From assembly GCA_035712365.1 (NCBI GenBank), contig DASTAW010000052.1, forward strand, positions 18,245 through 82,244: DNA of 64,000 nucleotides. The letters are read 5' to 3'. Each line of letters begins with the position of its first letter. Position 1 is the first letter of the stretch. The notes beneath the pieces were generated by a model. It searched no databases. It worked only from the letters and a program-made list of their open reading frames with translations, and was not told where the DNA came from. Positions 10,218-18,756 of this stretch are shown here, in pieces. Source of the stretch: Terriglobia bacterium. Its GTDB lineage: Bacteria > Acidobacteriota > Terriglobia > UBA7540. The position numbers and the translations under genes were made by a program.

Positions 10218-11639
10218 TCAGCCTCCGTAGCTGACCTGAACACGAATCTCTCCGCACATCTTGCCGCTGGGCAAAACCTTGCCGGGATTGAACGACCCCG
10301 TTGGATTCATCAGTGACTTGACCCGCCGCTGGACTTCCAGGTCATCATCGGAAAAAATCAGCGGCATCAATTCATTTTTTTCGACGCCCACGCCATGCTC
10401 GCCGGTAATGGAACCGCCCAGTTCGGCACAGCGCGTCATGATTTCCTGCGCGGCCTTCACCACTCTTTTGGACTGCTCGCGGTCACGGGCGTCAAACATG
10501 AGAAGGGGATGCAGGTTGCCATCCCCGGCATGAAAAATATTTCCAATCTGCAAACCGTATTTCCGTCCGACCTCCTCGACATACTCAAGCATCTCGGGGA
10601 GTTTGGTGCGAGGGATCACTCCGTCCTGCACATAATAATTTGGACTGATCCGCCCCAGGGCGCCAAACGCATTCTTGCGGCCTTTCCAGAGGAGGGCGCG
10701 TTCCTCAGAGCTTTTGGCGCGGCGGACGCTTCGTACCTGATTGCAGGCGCACACCGCCTCGATTTTCTCCGCCTGTTCCTTCACGGCCTCGCGCAAACCC
10801 TCGACTTCGATCAGCAGAACCGCGGCCGAATCCATCGGATACCCGGCGTGCGTTGCTTGCTCGACGGCGCGCAACGTAAAACCGTCCATCATTTCGAGCG
10901 CCGCAGGAGTAATGCCTCGAGCGGTAATGGCAGCCACGGTGCGCGTGGCATCAATCACCCGGTCATAAACAGCAAGCATGGTTTCCACCGCTTCCGTAGC
11001 GCGCATCAGCCTGACCGTGATTTCAGTCACAATCCCCAATGTTCCTTCGGAGCCAACCATGAGGCCGGTCAGGTCGTAACCCGGAAGGTCCCAGCATTTT
11101 CCGCCGGTCCGGACCACTTCCCCATCAGGCAGTACCACCTCCAGGCCCAGAACGTGATTGGTAGTCACTCCATAGGCAAGGGTGTGGGGGCCGCCGGAGT
11201 TTTCTGCCACGTTGCCGCCAATCGTGCAGGCTTTCTGGCTGGAAGGATCGGGGGCGTAATAATATCCTGCATCGGCGACGGCCAGGGTCAAGTCGGTGTT
11301 CACCACGCCGGGCTGCACCCGCGCCCGCTGGCTCTCAAGATCGATTTCGAGGATTTTTTTCATGCGCGCGAAGCTGACGACAATGCCTCCCTGGGTTACC
11401 ACCGCTCCGCCGCTCAGCCCCGTCCCTGCCCCACGCGGGACGATCGGCGTCTTCCGGGCAGCGGCCAGCCTGGCCATTCGAACCACCTGGTCTGTGGTGG
11501 TCGGGAAAACGACGGCTTCAGGCGTCTCCAGGGCAGAAAGGCCGTCATACTCGTAAAGCATCAGGTCTTCAGGCTTCGAGAGAACGCCTCCCGGTCCCAT
11601 AATGCCTATTAACTCTTTTATGAGTGTTTCAGGCTTCAT
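10218..11639 (-). CDS. glcD: Glycolate oxidase FAD-linked catalytic subunit GlcD
   Basis: 473 residues. Oxidises glycolate (or D-lactate-type 2-hydroxy acids) to the 2-oxo acid. PCMH-type flavin domain with PRGAGTGLSGGAV and NVAENSGGPHTLAYG, and the C-terminal FAD-oxidase domain with NIFHAGDGNLHPLL and the metal/substrate segment GSITGEHGVGVEKN. The ATG at 11639 is preferred to a GTG two codons upstream. First gene of glcDEF. A lactate-dehydrogenase-like role cannot be excluded from sequence, but the accompanying glcE and glcF favour glycolate. Confidence 0.93.
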   Translation of the reverse strand: MKPETLIKELIGIMGPGGVLSKPEDLMLYEYDGLSALETPEAVVFPTTTDQVVRMARLAAARKTPIVPRGAGTGLSGGAVVTQGGIVVSFARMKKILEIDLESQRARVQPGVVNTDLTLAVADAGYYYAPDPSSQKACTIGGNVAENSGGPHTLAYGVTTNHVLGLEVVLPDGEVVRTGGKCWDLPGYDLTGLMVGSEGTLGIVTEITVRLMRATEAVETMLAVYDRVIDATRTVAAITARGITPAALEMMDGFTLRAVEQATHAGYPMDSAAVLLIEVEGLREAVKEQAEKIEAVCACNQVRSVRRAKSSEERALLWKGRKNAFGALGRISPNYYVQDGVIPRTKLPEMLEYVEEVGRKYGLQIGNIFHAGDGNLHPLLMFDARDREQSKRVVKAAQEIMTRCAELGGSITGEHGVGVEKNELMPLIFSDDDLEVQRRVKSLMNPTGSFNPGKVLPSGKMCGEIRVQVSYGG

Positions 11640-11877
11640 AAACACCTGTGCGGGCCGCTGGGAGCAGGTTTGATGAATGGCTCAACGACAGCGCGACAGC
11701 CACAGCCCTTCGAACTCCTTCAACACCCGCTGCCTGGAGTATATCGAACGGCCAGAACCGAGGTCAACGGCACGAGGATTTCACCGGGACCATGTGGGCG
11801 CTAGTCGCGGGCATGCAAATCTCCCGTTCGGATGCTGTTTGGATGAAAATGGGGGATCGGGTTAAAATGCATCGCTC

Positions 11878-12588
11878 ATGATCCCATTGAACGACAATGT
11901 TCGACGGCAGACTTTCTGGCTTTCAACCCTTACGCTCATCGCCCTCAACACCGCGGTTTTCTTCTATGAGCTCTCGCTGGGCCCATCGCTTAACCAATTT
12001 ATCCTCATCTTCGGCCTTATTCCGGCCCGATACACCACGACTCACGGCGCTGTCATCATCACCAGCCTGTCCGCTTTCATCGTTCCCGTATTCACGTCCA
12101 TGTTCATCCACGGAGGATGGCTGCACCTGCTTGGCAACATGCTTTTCCTCTTCGTTTTTGGACGCAGCATCGAGGACCGCTATGGACACGGCCAGTTTCT
12201 GTTACTGTATTTCCTCAGCGGTATTGGAGCGGCCATTTTCGAGATCCTGTTCAACATGGGCTCGCGGGTACCCACGATCGGAGCGAGCGGCGCCATCGCC
12301 GGGATCCTGGGCGCCTACCTCGTCAGCTTTCCGACGGCTCGCATCACCACCCTGATCCCGCTGTTTATCATCTTTTGGACCATTCGAATTCCCGCCCTGC
12401 TGATACTCGTGTATTGGTTCGTCATCCAATTCGCCACAGGCTATCAAACGATGGCCATCGAGTCTGCGACCAGGGGAGGTGTGGCGTGGTGGGCCCACGT
12501 GGGAGGGTTTGTTCTCGGGATGCTTCTTGCCCTCGCAATGCCGAAGCGGCAGCAGAGGGCAGCCGAAGTGTGGCCGTGGGAAATATAA
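11878..12588 (+). CDS. Rhomboid family intramembrane serine protease
   Basis: 236 residues, six to seven membrane helices. The catalytic pair is visible: Ser137 in GASGA and His207 in WWAHVGG; Asn87 in LLGNMLF fits the oxyanion site and HGGWLHLLGN is the classic rhomboid motif. Cleaves single-span membrane proteins within the bilayer; the substrate is unknown. Monocistronic, transcribed away from glcD. A 232-bp region separates the two start codons and should hold both promoters. Confidence 0.93.
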   Translation: MIPLNDNVRRQTFWLSTLTLIALNTAVFFYELSLGPSLNQFILIFGLIPARYTTTHGAVIITSLSAFIVPVFTSMFIHGGWLHLLGNMLFLFVFGRSIEDRYGHGQFLLLYFLSGIGAAIFEILFNMGSRVPTIGASGAIAGILGAYLVSFPTARITTLIPLFIIFWTIRIPALLILVYWFVIQFATGYQTMAIESATRGGVAWWAHVGGFVLGMLLALAMPKRQQRAAEVWPWEI

Positions 12589-12671
12589 GGGGCCGATAGG
12601 CCGAGCGCCGGGCAGCCACTATCGACTTCAGGGCTGTGCCTTCGATTCGGACCGGGTCTGCCAGACCGCCT

Positions 12672-13620
12672 TCAAGTTGCCTGCTGCTCGTCTCGCTCCC
12701 ACTCGGTGAAGTAAACGCCGAGGAGAATCAGCGCTCCGCCAAGCATCCCCCACAGGCCCACCTTATCATTAAGCAACCAGATTCCGAGGGCCGTGGCCAT
12801 AACCGGTTCGATATAGTTGAAGGCCGCTACGCGCGAGGCGGTCAGGCCTTTCAGGGCATAGGTGAACAGCAGGTATCCAATCACGCAGGAGAAGAAAGTC
12901 ATGAACCCCAGGCCCAGCACGGCACGCAAAGGAACCTGAGACCAGTCCACGTGCAAAACCGCACGGGCACCGAAGGGCACCATCATCAGCGCCCCCAGGC
13001 TAAAGACCACGGTGTTGAGAGTCACCGCGTCATACTGATTGACGACTTCTTTCATCAGAATCGTGTAGTAAGCAAATACCACGACTTCGACCATCAATCA
13101 GATCACCGAGCCAGTAGGCCTGGCTACCCTGGGCCGGCTTTCCGTAGGTCAGCAGCGCGACACCCGTAAGAGAGATGGCCATGCCGGCAAATTTGAGCGC
13201 CGTCAGCACCTCAAGTCGCATCACCACTGAAAGCACGAGAACCATCACCGGTTCAACCGCGATGATGAGCGCCGCGTGTGGGATGTTCGTATATGCCACA
13301 CCAAAGATGAAGAGTATTTGATTGATGGTGACCCCGAAAAAGGCAATCACCACAAAATGCAGCCACTGCTGGCGCGTCAACCGCAGCAGAGACCTGTTCC
13401 TTAACAGAAGGAATAAAATTGCATAAGTGGCGGCAACAGCAATCGCACGTACAAGAGTCAGCGCCATCGGGCTGAAGCCGAACAGAGCTTCCTTGACTGC
13501 CACCATGTTGGCCGCCCAGCAAAAAACGGCAATCACCATGGCTAAATGCATCAAGTGGTGGGTTCTGACGGGAAAAGAAGTTTTCTGTGGTAAGACGACC
13601 GGTTCAACTGCGCTTTTCAA
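12672..13620 (-). pseudogene. EamA/DMT-family transporter, frameshifted
   Basis: Two overlapping frames encode one ten-helix drug/metabolite transporter: 13620 to about 13095 gives the N-terminal half up to GDLI, and about 13095 to 12672 continues with VFAYYTILMKEVV. Comparison with the intact relative at 60447-61412 (GDLILIAADAVFAYYTIL) places the break at 13090-13097 and implies that two bases, probably Ts of a T-run, are missing. The remaining sequence shows no other damage. Either a recent inactivating mutation or a sequencing/assembly error. Last gene of the mazG-GNAT-menC operon; its start overlaps the end of menC by 17 bp. Confidence 0.8.
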
Positions 13621-14719
13621 AGCTCTCCTTCCGCACGGTCACATTGTCGATACGATCGAGGTTTGGCGCGTAGCCAAGTCCCGGCTGTCGCGGCACCGCG
13701 ATCGTTCCCTGCGCTGAAACCGTCACTTCGGGGTCGATAATGTCCTGCTTCCAGTAGCGGCGGCTGGCAGAGACGTCTCCGGGCAGCACAAAGCCCGGCA
13801 GGGATGACATGGCAATATTGTGGGCCCGCCCGATGCCTGACTCGAGCATTCCGCCGCACCAAACTGGTACCTGCCGGTCAAGGCACAGGTCGTGCAGCTT
13901 GCGAGCGGACGAATGGCCGCCCACCCGTCCCAGTTTGATGTTAATTATCTTGCAGGCCCCGAGTTCGATTGCCTTCCGGGCGTCCTCAGCGCTGTGGATC
14001 GATTCATCCAGGCAGATCGGCGTCTTCAACTCATGCTGGAGCTGCGCGTGGTCCACCATATCGTCCCAACCCAGCGGCTGCTCGATCATCATCAGGCCGA
14101 AGCGGTCCAGCAATTTGAGATGCCCGATATCGGCCAAAGTATACGCAGAGTTGGCGTCGGCCATCAGCTCGATGTCTGGAAACGCTTGTCGGATCAGATC
14201 CAGGACTTCGACGTCCCAGCCTGGCCTGATCTTCACCTTGATGCGCTGGTATCCAGCCACGACCTCAGTTCGGATCTTTTCCAGCAATTCTTCCGGCGAG
14301 TTCTGGATGCCTATGGATACGCCGCAGGAGACCTCCTCCCTTGTTCCGCCGAGCAGCACGGCCAGGGAAAGTCCTTTGCTCTGCGCTTCAATGTCCCACA
14401 GCGCATTTTCGAGCGCCGCCTTGGCCATGTTGTGGCCGCGGACGGGACGAAACCGATCGGCAAGCTCGGCGGGGGAATCCCAGGCTTTATCAAGCGCCCA
14501 CGGAATCAGCAAATCGCGCAGGATGTGCCAGGCGGTCTCCGGCGTTTCATAGCTGTAAAAAGGCATCTCGCCGCAGGTAACCTCGCCCCAACCGTCCAGG
14601 CCATCGGCGCGGGCGTGGAGCAGAACGATTCTGCGATCGGTCGTTCGCCCGAAACTGGTCTCAAAAAAATGGACCAGAGGCATCCGAATTTCGAGCAGGT
14701 CAACCCTTTCGATTTTCAT
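13604..14719 (-). CDS. menC: o-Succinylbenzoate synthase / N-succinylamino acid racemase (MenC type 2)
   Basis: 371 residues of the enolase superfamily, muconate-lactonizing subgroup. The catalytic lysine sits in the KVKIRPG segment, metal ligands in MADANSAY, MMIEQPL and CLDESIHS, and the second-half lysine in IINIKLGRVGG; the overall sequence is of the OSBS/NSAR type 2 kind. Such enzymes make o-succinylbenzoate for menaquinone, or racemise N-succinyl amino acids, or do both. No other men gene is in the window, while a GNAT acetyltransferase gene overlaps its start (ATGA, 14716-14719), which favours the racemase role. Confidence 0.85.
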   Translation of the reverse strand: MKIERVDLLEIRMPLVHFFETSFGRTTDRRIVLLHARADGLDGWGEVTCGEMPFYSYETPETAWHILRDLLIPWALDKAWDSPAELADRFRPVRGHNMAKAALENALWDIEAQSKGLSLAVLLGGTREEVSCGVSIGIQNSPEELLEKIRTEVVAGYQRIKVKIRPGWDVEVLDLIRQAFPDIELMADANSAYTLADIGHLKLLDRFGLMMIEQPLGWDDMVDHAQLQHELKTPICLDESIHSAEDARKAIELGACKIINIKLGRVGGHSSARKLHDLCLDRQVPVWCGGMLESGIGRAHNIAMSSLPGFVLPGDVSASRRYWKQDIIDPEVTVSAQGTIAVPRQPGLGYAPNLDRIDNVTVRKESFEKRS

Positions 14720-15450
14720 AGGCGGTCCAAAACGTACCGGGCCTCAGCCTCTGCCGTCTCAAAGCCCGTGATCACAAGTCCTCGTTCGAAGCATTCCTGT
14801 AGTTGTGCGCGGACGGATGCTTGCCATTCGCGCGCGCGCGCGGATTTCCCCGAGACGAGAAGGTCAAGATCGGGCGGAATAGCAACGATAGCCGATGCAG
14901 CCTTTCCTGCGGGACGCGGCTTTTTTCCTGCCAGCGCTTTTTTTACTCTATCAGATTTCAGGGGCCACTCCGCTATCAACCGGTCTGAGGGTAACTCACG
15001 CTGCAGCTTACCGGGAATCGGACCGTAATAATCAGGACAGTATCGCCGGACGACGGCGCCCAGGCGAACGATGTTGAAGTAGGCATTTTTTGCCCGCAGC
15101 GGATCAAACGTCCACTCGATGTATTCTATTCCCGCCCGGAGCGCCGCCTTACGCTGGGCAATCTTGAGCAATCTGCCAAGCCCCTGGTTTTCATAGGCCG
15201 GTAACACGCCCAGCAGTAGTGAATAGAAGTACCGGTGATCTTCGCGCCAGGCCGGAACAGAAACCACAAACCCCGCCATGGAACCTTCACCTGTAAAGGC
15301 GCCCAGCACATGCCCCCCTGTCCGGGTGATGTTCAGGAACATTCTCGCCGGATAAATCTCATGGTCCGGATAGCCCCATATCTCCTTCTGCAGCAGAACG
15401 CAATCGGCGAGATTTTCGACCGTTTCGCAATGGCGGATCGTATAGGTCAT
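14716..15450 (-). CDS. GNAT-family N-acyltransferase (COG3375-like)
   Basis: 244 residues. GNAT fold with the acyl-CoA-binding region around GVLPAYENQGLGRLLK, and the conserved EIWGYPDHEIYPAR N-terminal block and EWTFDPLRAKNAYFN segment seen in predicted acetyltransferases encoded beside NSAR/OSBS genes. The ATG at 15450 overlaps the mazG stop (ATGA) and has a GAGAAGAG site before it; the longer reading into mazG is rejected. In Geobacillus, a GNAT succinyltransferase and NSAR together convert D- to L-amino acids; that function here is inference. Confidence 0.82.
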   Translation of the reverse strand: MTYTIRHCETVENLADCVLLQKEIWGYPDHEIYPARMFLNITRTGGHVLGAFTGEGSMAGFVVSVPAWREDHRYFYSLLLGVLPAYENQGLGRLLKIAQRKAALRAGIEYIEWTFDPLRAKNAYFNIVRLGAVVRRYCPDYYGPIPGKLQRELPSDRLIAEWPLKSDRVKKALAGKKPRPAGKAASAIVAIPPDLDLLVSGKSARAREWQASVRAQLQECFERGLVITGFETAEAEARYVLDRL

Positions 15451-16268
15451 CTCTTCTCCCGTGCCTTCACCAGCTTCCAGATGGCGTCCAGTTCCTGCGG
15501 AGCACAATTCCGCACCGACTTCCCACGCCGTTTCACCTCAACTTCAAGCTCCTGAAACCTTCTTCGGAACTTTTGGTTTGCCTCGCGGAGGCAACTTTCC
15601 GGGTCAGAACGTATCATCCGGGTGAGGTTGGCCACGGCAAACATCAAGTCACCGGCTTCTTCTTCGAGGTGATGCGGGTCAGGCTCGGGGCGGGCCGTGA
15701 GTTCTTTGCGTATTTCGTGTATTTCCTCCTCAATTTTGTCAAGAAGGTCTTCCACTTTCTCCCAGTCAAATCCGGCCTCAGCCGCCCGCAGGCCCAGTTC
15801 GTAAGCTTCCAAAGTGGAAGGAAGCGCGGCGGCGATTCCATCCAACAAGGATGCGTTCTCAGAATCGGTATGGCTCTTCTTTTCTTTTTCTTTTGCCGCC
15901 GTCCAGCTCTTCAAGGCTTCCTCAGCATTTGCAACTCGCGTTTCACCGAAAACATGCGGATGCCGCCGGACCAGCTTGTCATACACGTTCTGGATGACGC
16001 CATCGATATCAAATTTTCCGTCCTCTTCCGCGAGGCGCGAATAAAACACCACCTGAAAGAGCAGATCGCCCAGCTCTTCTTCCAGCCCTGCAAAATCCTT
16101 CAGATTGACAGCGTCAACAACCTCATAGGCTTCTTCGAGCAGCATACCCTTGATGCTGTCATAGTCCTGATCGCGGTCCCACGGGCAGCCATCCGGCCCT
16201 CGAAGGTGCGCCATCAGGTTCACCAGGCTGGCAAGCTTTTCTCCCGCAGTTTTGCCCATTGTTTTCAC
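15447..16268 (-). CDS. mazG: Nucleoside triphosphate pyrophosphohydrolase MazG
   Basis: 273 residues with two MazG helical domains. The N-terminal one has LRGPDGCPWDRDQ, the EEAYEVVDA and EELGDLLFQVVF EExxE-ExxD metal-binding helices; the C-terminal one has HLEEEAGDLMFAVAN. Hydrolyses (d)NTPs to monophosphates, acting as a housecleaning enzyme or (p)ppGpp-pool modulator. First gene of a tightly overlapping operon (mazG-GNAT-menC-transporter). The 266-bp region to the divergent DUF1844 gene should contain promoters for both directions. Confidence 0.94.
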   Translation of the reverse strand: MKTMGKTAGEKLASLVNLMAHLRGPDGCPWDRDQDYDSIKGMLLEEAYEVVDAVNLKDFAGLEEELGDLLFQVVFYSRLAEEDGKFDIDGVIQNVYDKLVRRHPHVFGETRVANAEEALKSWTAAKEKEKKSHTDSENASLLDGIAAALPSTLEAYELGLRAAEAGFDWEKVEDLLDKIEEEIHEIRKELTARPEPDPHHLEEEAGDLMFAVANLTRMIRSDPESCLREANQKFRRRFQELEVEVKRRGKSVRNCAPQELDAIWKLVKAREKR

Positions 16269-16534
16269 CAGACTCTTGGTTCGTCAATGAATCCCCTAAT
16301 GTACCAAGCCATCGAAATCACGCGCAATAGCGCCACAATTTGCCTGTTCTATTTTTTTCAGGCTAACATTTGGAGATATGCCGTCCCCTGTAAGCCCCTT
16401 TCTCACGCCGTTGATAGTTCGAGGGCAAGTGGGCGCGCTTGTTCAGGAAGAGGGCTTGTTGCTAAACTATTTATTCAGCATAACTGCGGAATTACCCTTG
16501 CTGTCAGGAGTGTTAACCACTCGAAAGGATTTCC

Positions 16535-16978
16535 ATGCCAGAGGAAAATACTGAATCATCGGGGTTTAAGGTCGTTGACCGCCGGACTTTCACCAGCGAG
16601 GGAAACCGCATTCCGGGCCAGCTTGAGAAGGAGGAGAAGAAGCGGGAGCCCGAATCGCGCGTTCCGCCCAGGCCCCAGCCGGCGTCGCCGGTCGAACCTG
16701 AACCCGAAGAGGAGGAAGCCTCGGAGCGGTTCGCCGTGCTGGTGTCGTATCTGAGCACCACGGCAATGTTCCAGCTCGGATTGCTTCCGGGGCCGGGTGG
16801 AGAATACATCCCGACCGACCTGGCCAACGCCAGCCGGACCATCGATCTCCTGGAAGTATTGCAGGAAAAGACACGCGGGAATCTGACCGGTCAGGAATCC
16901 AAACTCCTTGAGGATGTCCTCTACGAACTTCGAATGACCTATCTTGAAGTGCAGAAGCAGGCAAGCAAGCAGAAATGA
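16535..16978 (+). CDS. DUF1844 domain-containing protein
   Basis: 147 residues. A charged, Pro/Glu-rich N-terminal half (about 1-62) is followed by the DUF1844 domain: FAVLVSYLSTTAMFQLGLLPGPG and a helical ANASRTIDLLEVLQEKTRGNLT region. The family is common in Acidobacteria and other Gram-negatives; its function is unknown. The stop overlaps the next ATG (ATGA at 16975-16978), so it is coupled with the metallohydrolase gene. The initiator ATG has an AAAGGA site 6 nt upstream. Confidence 0.88.
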   Translation: MPEENTESSGFKVVDRRTFTSEGNRIPGQLEKEEKKREPESRVPPRPQPASPVEPEPEEEEASERFAVLVSYLSTTAMFQLGLLPGPGGEYIPTDLANASRTIDLLEVLQEKTRGNLTGQESKLLEDVLYELRMTYLEVQKQASKQK

Positions 16979-17736
16979 AACTGACTTTCCTGGGTACCGG
17001 TACATCCACAGGAGTTCCGACCGTCGGCTGCGGTTGCGCCGTCTGCACCTCGACGGTCGAGCGCGACAAGCGGACCCGTCCGTCCCTGTTGCTGGAATAC
17101 TCCGGCCGCACTTTGGTGATTGACACCACCCCCGACTTTCGCGCGCAGGCCCTGCGCCAGAAGATCGAGCGGGTGGACGCCATCGTCTTCACTCACGCCC
17201 ACGCCGACCACGTGCTGGGATTGGATGACGTTCGTCCATATTATTTCCGGCAGAAAGATCCCATCCCGCTCTACGCGGACGATCGCTGCATGGAGAGTTT
17301 GCGCCGGATCTTCACCTACATCTTTGACCAGACTTATCCCTATGGCGGGATTCTGAAAGTTGATCCTCATCTGATCGATGGCCCTTTTAGTCTCTGGGGA
17401 ACACAATTGATTCCCCTGCCCGTATTTCACGGAAACCTGCCAGTTCTCGGTTTCCGTTTTGGCAACGCGGCTTATGTCACCGATTTCAGCACGATTCCAG
17501 ACCCGACTCTGGAAATGCTGGAGGGCCTGGACGTGCTGATACTCGATGCGTTGCGCCATAAACCTCATCCGACGCATTCGACCATTGAGAATTCTCTGGC
17601 CCTGGTCAACCGCCTCAACCCGGCGCGGGCATATTTCACTCACATCGCCCACGAACTGGGCCATGAGGAAACGAACGCCAGCCTGCCGCCCAACGTTAGG
17701 CTGGCCTATGACGGGCTGGAAGTAAGTCTGGACTGA
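16975..17736 (+). CDS. MBL-fold metallohydrolase (PhnP-like)
   Basis: 253 residues. Metallo-beta-lactamase fold with FLGTGTSTGVPTVGCGC at the N-terminus (a cysteine-containing zinc loop as in PhnP), the metal-binding THAHADHVLGLDD (about 64-76), and later metal ligands VFHGN, TDFS and HIAHELGH. PhnP cleaves cyclic ribose phosphates, but many relatives act on other phosphodiesters, and no phn gene is nearby. Overlaps the DUF1844 gene by 4 bp and is followed 3 bp later by ribF. Confidence 0.88.
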   Translation: MKLTFLGTGTSTGVPTVGCGCAVCTSTVERDKRTRPSLLLEYSGRTLVIDTTPDFRAQALRQKIERVDAIVFTHAHADHVLGLDDVRPYYFRQKDPIPLYADDRCMESLRRIFTYIFDQTYPYGGILKVDPHLIDGPFSLWGTQLIPLPVFHGNLPVLGFRFGNAAYVTDFSTIPDPTLEMLEGLDVLILDALRHKPHPTHSTIENSLALVNRLNPARAYFTHIAHELGHEETNASLPPNVRLAYDGLEVSLD

Positions 17737-17739
17737 CCC

Positions 17740-18720
17740 ATGCGAGTTGTCCGTGAGCTTTCTGAACTGCGTGAGCCTCTTCAAAAGAGCGCTGTGACCA
17801 TCGGCAGCTTTGACGGAATTCACCTGGGCCACCGCGAGTTGCTCGCCCGTGTGGTGGACTCGGCCCGAGAACTTAATGCGACTTCCGTGGTCGTCACATT
17901 CGACCCGCACCCGGCACAAGTCCTCGCTCCCGAGCACGCGCCGAGAATCCTCACTCCTCTTGTTGTGAAAGCCCGTCTGATTGAGCGGGAAGACATCGAT
18001 CTGCTCATGGTTTTGCGTTTCACGAGGGAACTGTCTTTGCTGTCTCCGGCGGAATTTGCCGCCAGTATTCTGATGGATAAGCTTCATGCCGCCATCGTTC
18101 ACGTGGGGTCAAATTTTCGATTTGGCCATCAACGCGCTGGAGATACAACTGTGCTCGATGAACTCGGCAGGAAAAGTGGTTTCCGCGTCGAAACCCTGCC
18201 TATGATCAAGGTGCGCGGCCATCGAGTCTCAAGCAGCCAGATTCGCCAGTTTCTTTCCGAGGGCCGCGTGGTAATGGCCGGCCGGATGCTCGGCAGGCCG
18301 TATGCGGTGAGCGGGATAATCGCGGCAGGGGAAGGCGTGGGCCGCAAGCAGACAGTACCGACGCTCAATCTCGGGCCGGTGGAGCAGCTTCTACCGCGAA
18401 TCGGCGTTTATGTCACGCGCACCCTTCTGAACGGCACGCTTTACGATTCGGTGACGAACGTCGGCCACAAGCCCACTTTCGGACATCATCGCCTGACGGT
18501 CGAGAGCTTTCTCCTGGATTTTTGCGGGGAAATCGCTTCTGAAGAAATGCAGGTTGAATTTCTACATCGGTTGCGCGACGAAATCAAATTCCCAAATGCC
18601 GAGGGCCTCAAGCGTCAGATACAGCAGGATGTCCAGAGATCACTGAAATTCTTTCGGCTGACGAAGAGGTTGGGCGGGGCATTGCCCGAGTCCCGCCGTT
18701 CCACCCCGGCCCACACATAA
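17740..18720 (+). CDS. ribF: Bifunctional riboflavin kinase / FAD synthetase
   Basis: 326 residues. N-terminal nucleotidyltransferase (FAD synthetase) module with TIGSFDGIHLGHRELL (HxGH motif), VVTFDPHPAQVL and the SSSQIR signature (about 165), then the flavokinase barrel with GxxxGxxxxPTLNL (GRKQTVPTLNL, about 205-215) and the YVTRT/TNVGHKPTFG core. Makes FMN and FAD from riboflavin, which GlcD/GlcE and other flavoproteins of the window need. Third gene of the 16535-18720 operon; the gene converges on the amidase with only 36 bp between the stops. Confidence 0.96.
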   Translation: MRVVRELSELREPLQKSAVTIGSFDGIHLGHRELLARVVDSARELNATSVVVTFDPHPAQVLAPEHAPRILTPLVVKARLIEREDIDLLMVLRFTRELSLLSPAEFAASILMDKLHAAIVHVGSNFRFGHQRAGDTTVLDELGRKSGFRVETLPMIKVRGHRVSSSQIRQFLSEGRVVMAGRMLGRPYAVSGIIAAGEGVGRKQTVPTLNLGPVEQLLPRIGVYVTRTLLNGTLYDSVTNVGHKPTFGHHRLTVESFLLDFCGEIASEEMQVEFLHRLRDEIKFPNAEGLKRQIQQDVQRSLKFFRLTKRLGGALPESRRSTPAHT

Positions 18721-18756
18721 CCAATCAGGGATGTAGGGATCTGCTCGCGACCCGCC

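Noticed and set aside
10395..11612. 405-codon open frame on the plus strand
   Set aside because: Antisense of glcD, no recognisable domains.
13892..15028. 378-codon open frame on the plus strand
   Set aside because: Antisense to menC and the GNAT gene.
16939..18102. 387-codon open frame on the minus strand
   Set aside because: Antisense to the metallohydrolase gene and ribF, which have clear motifs.
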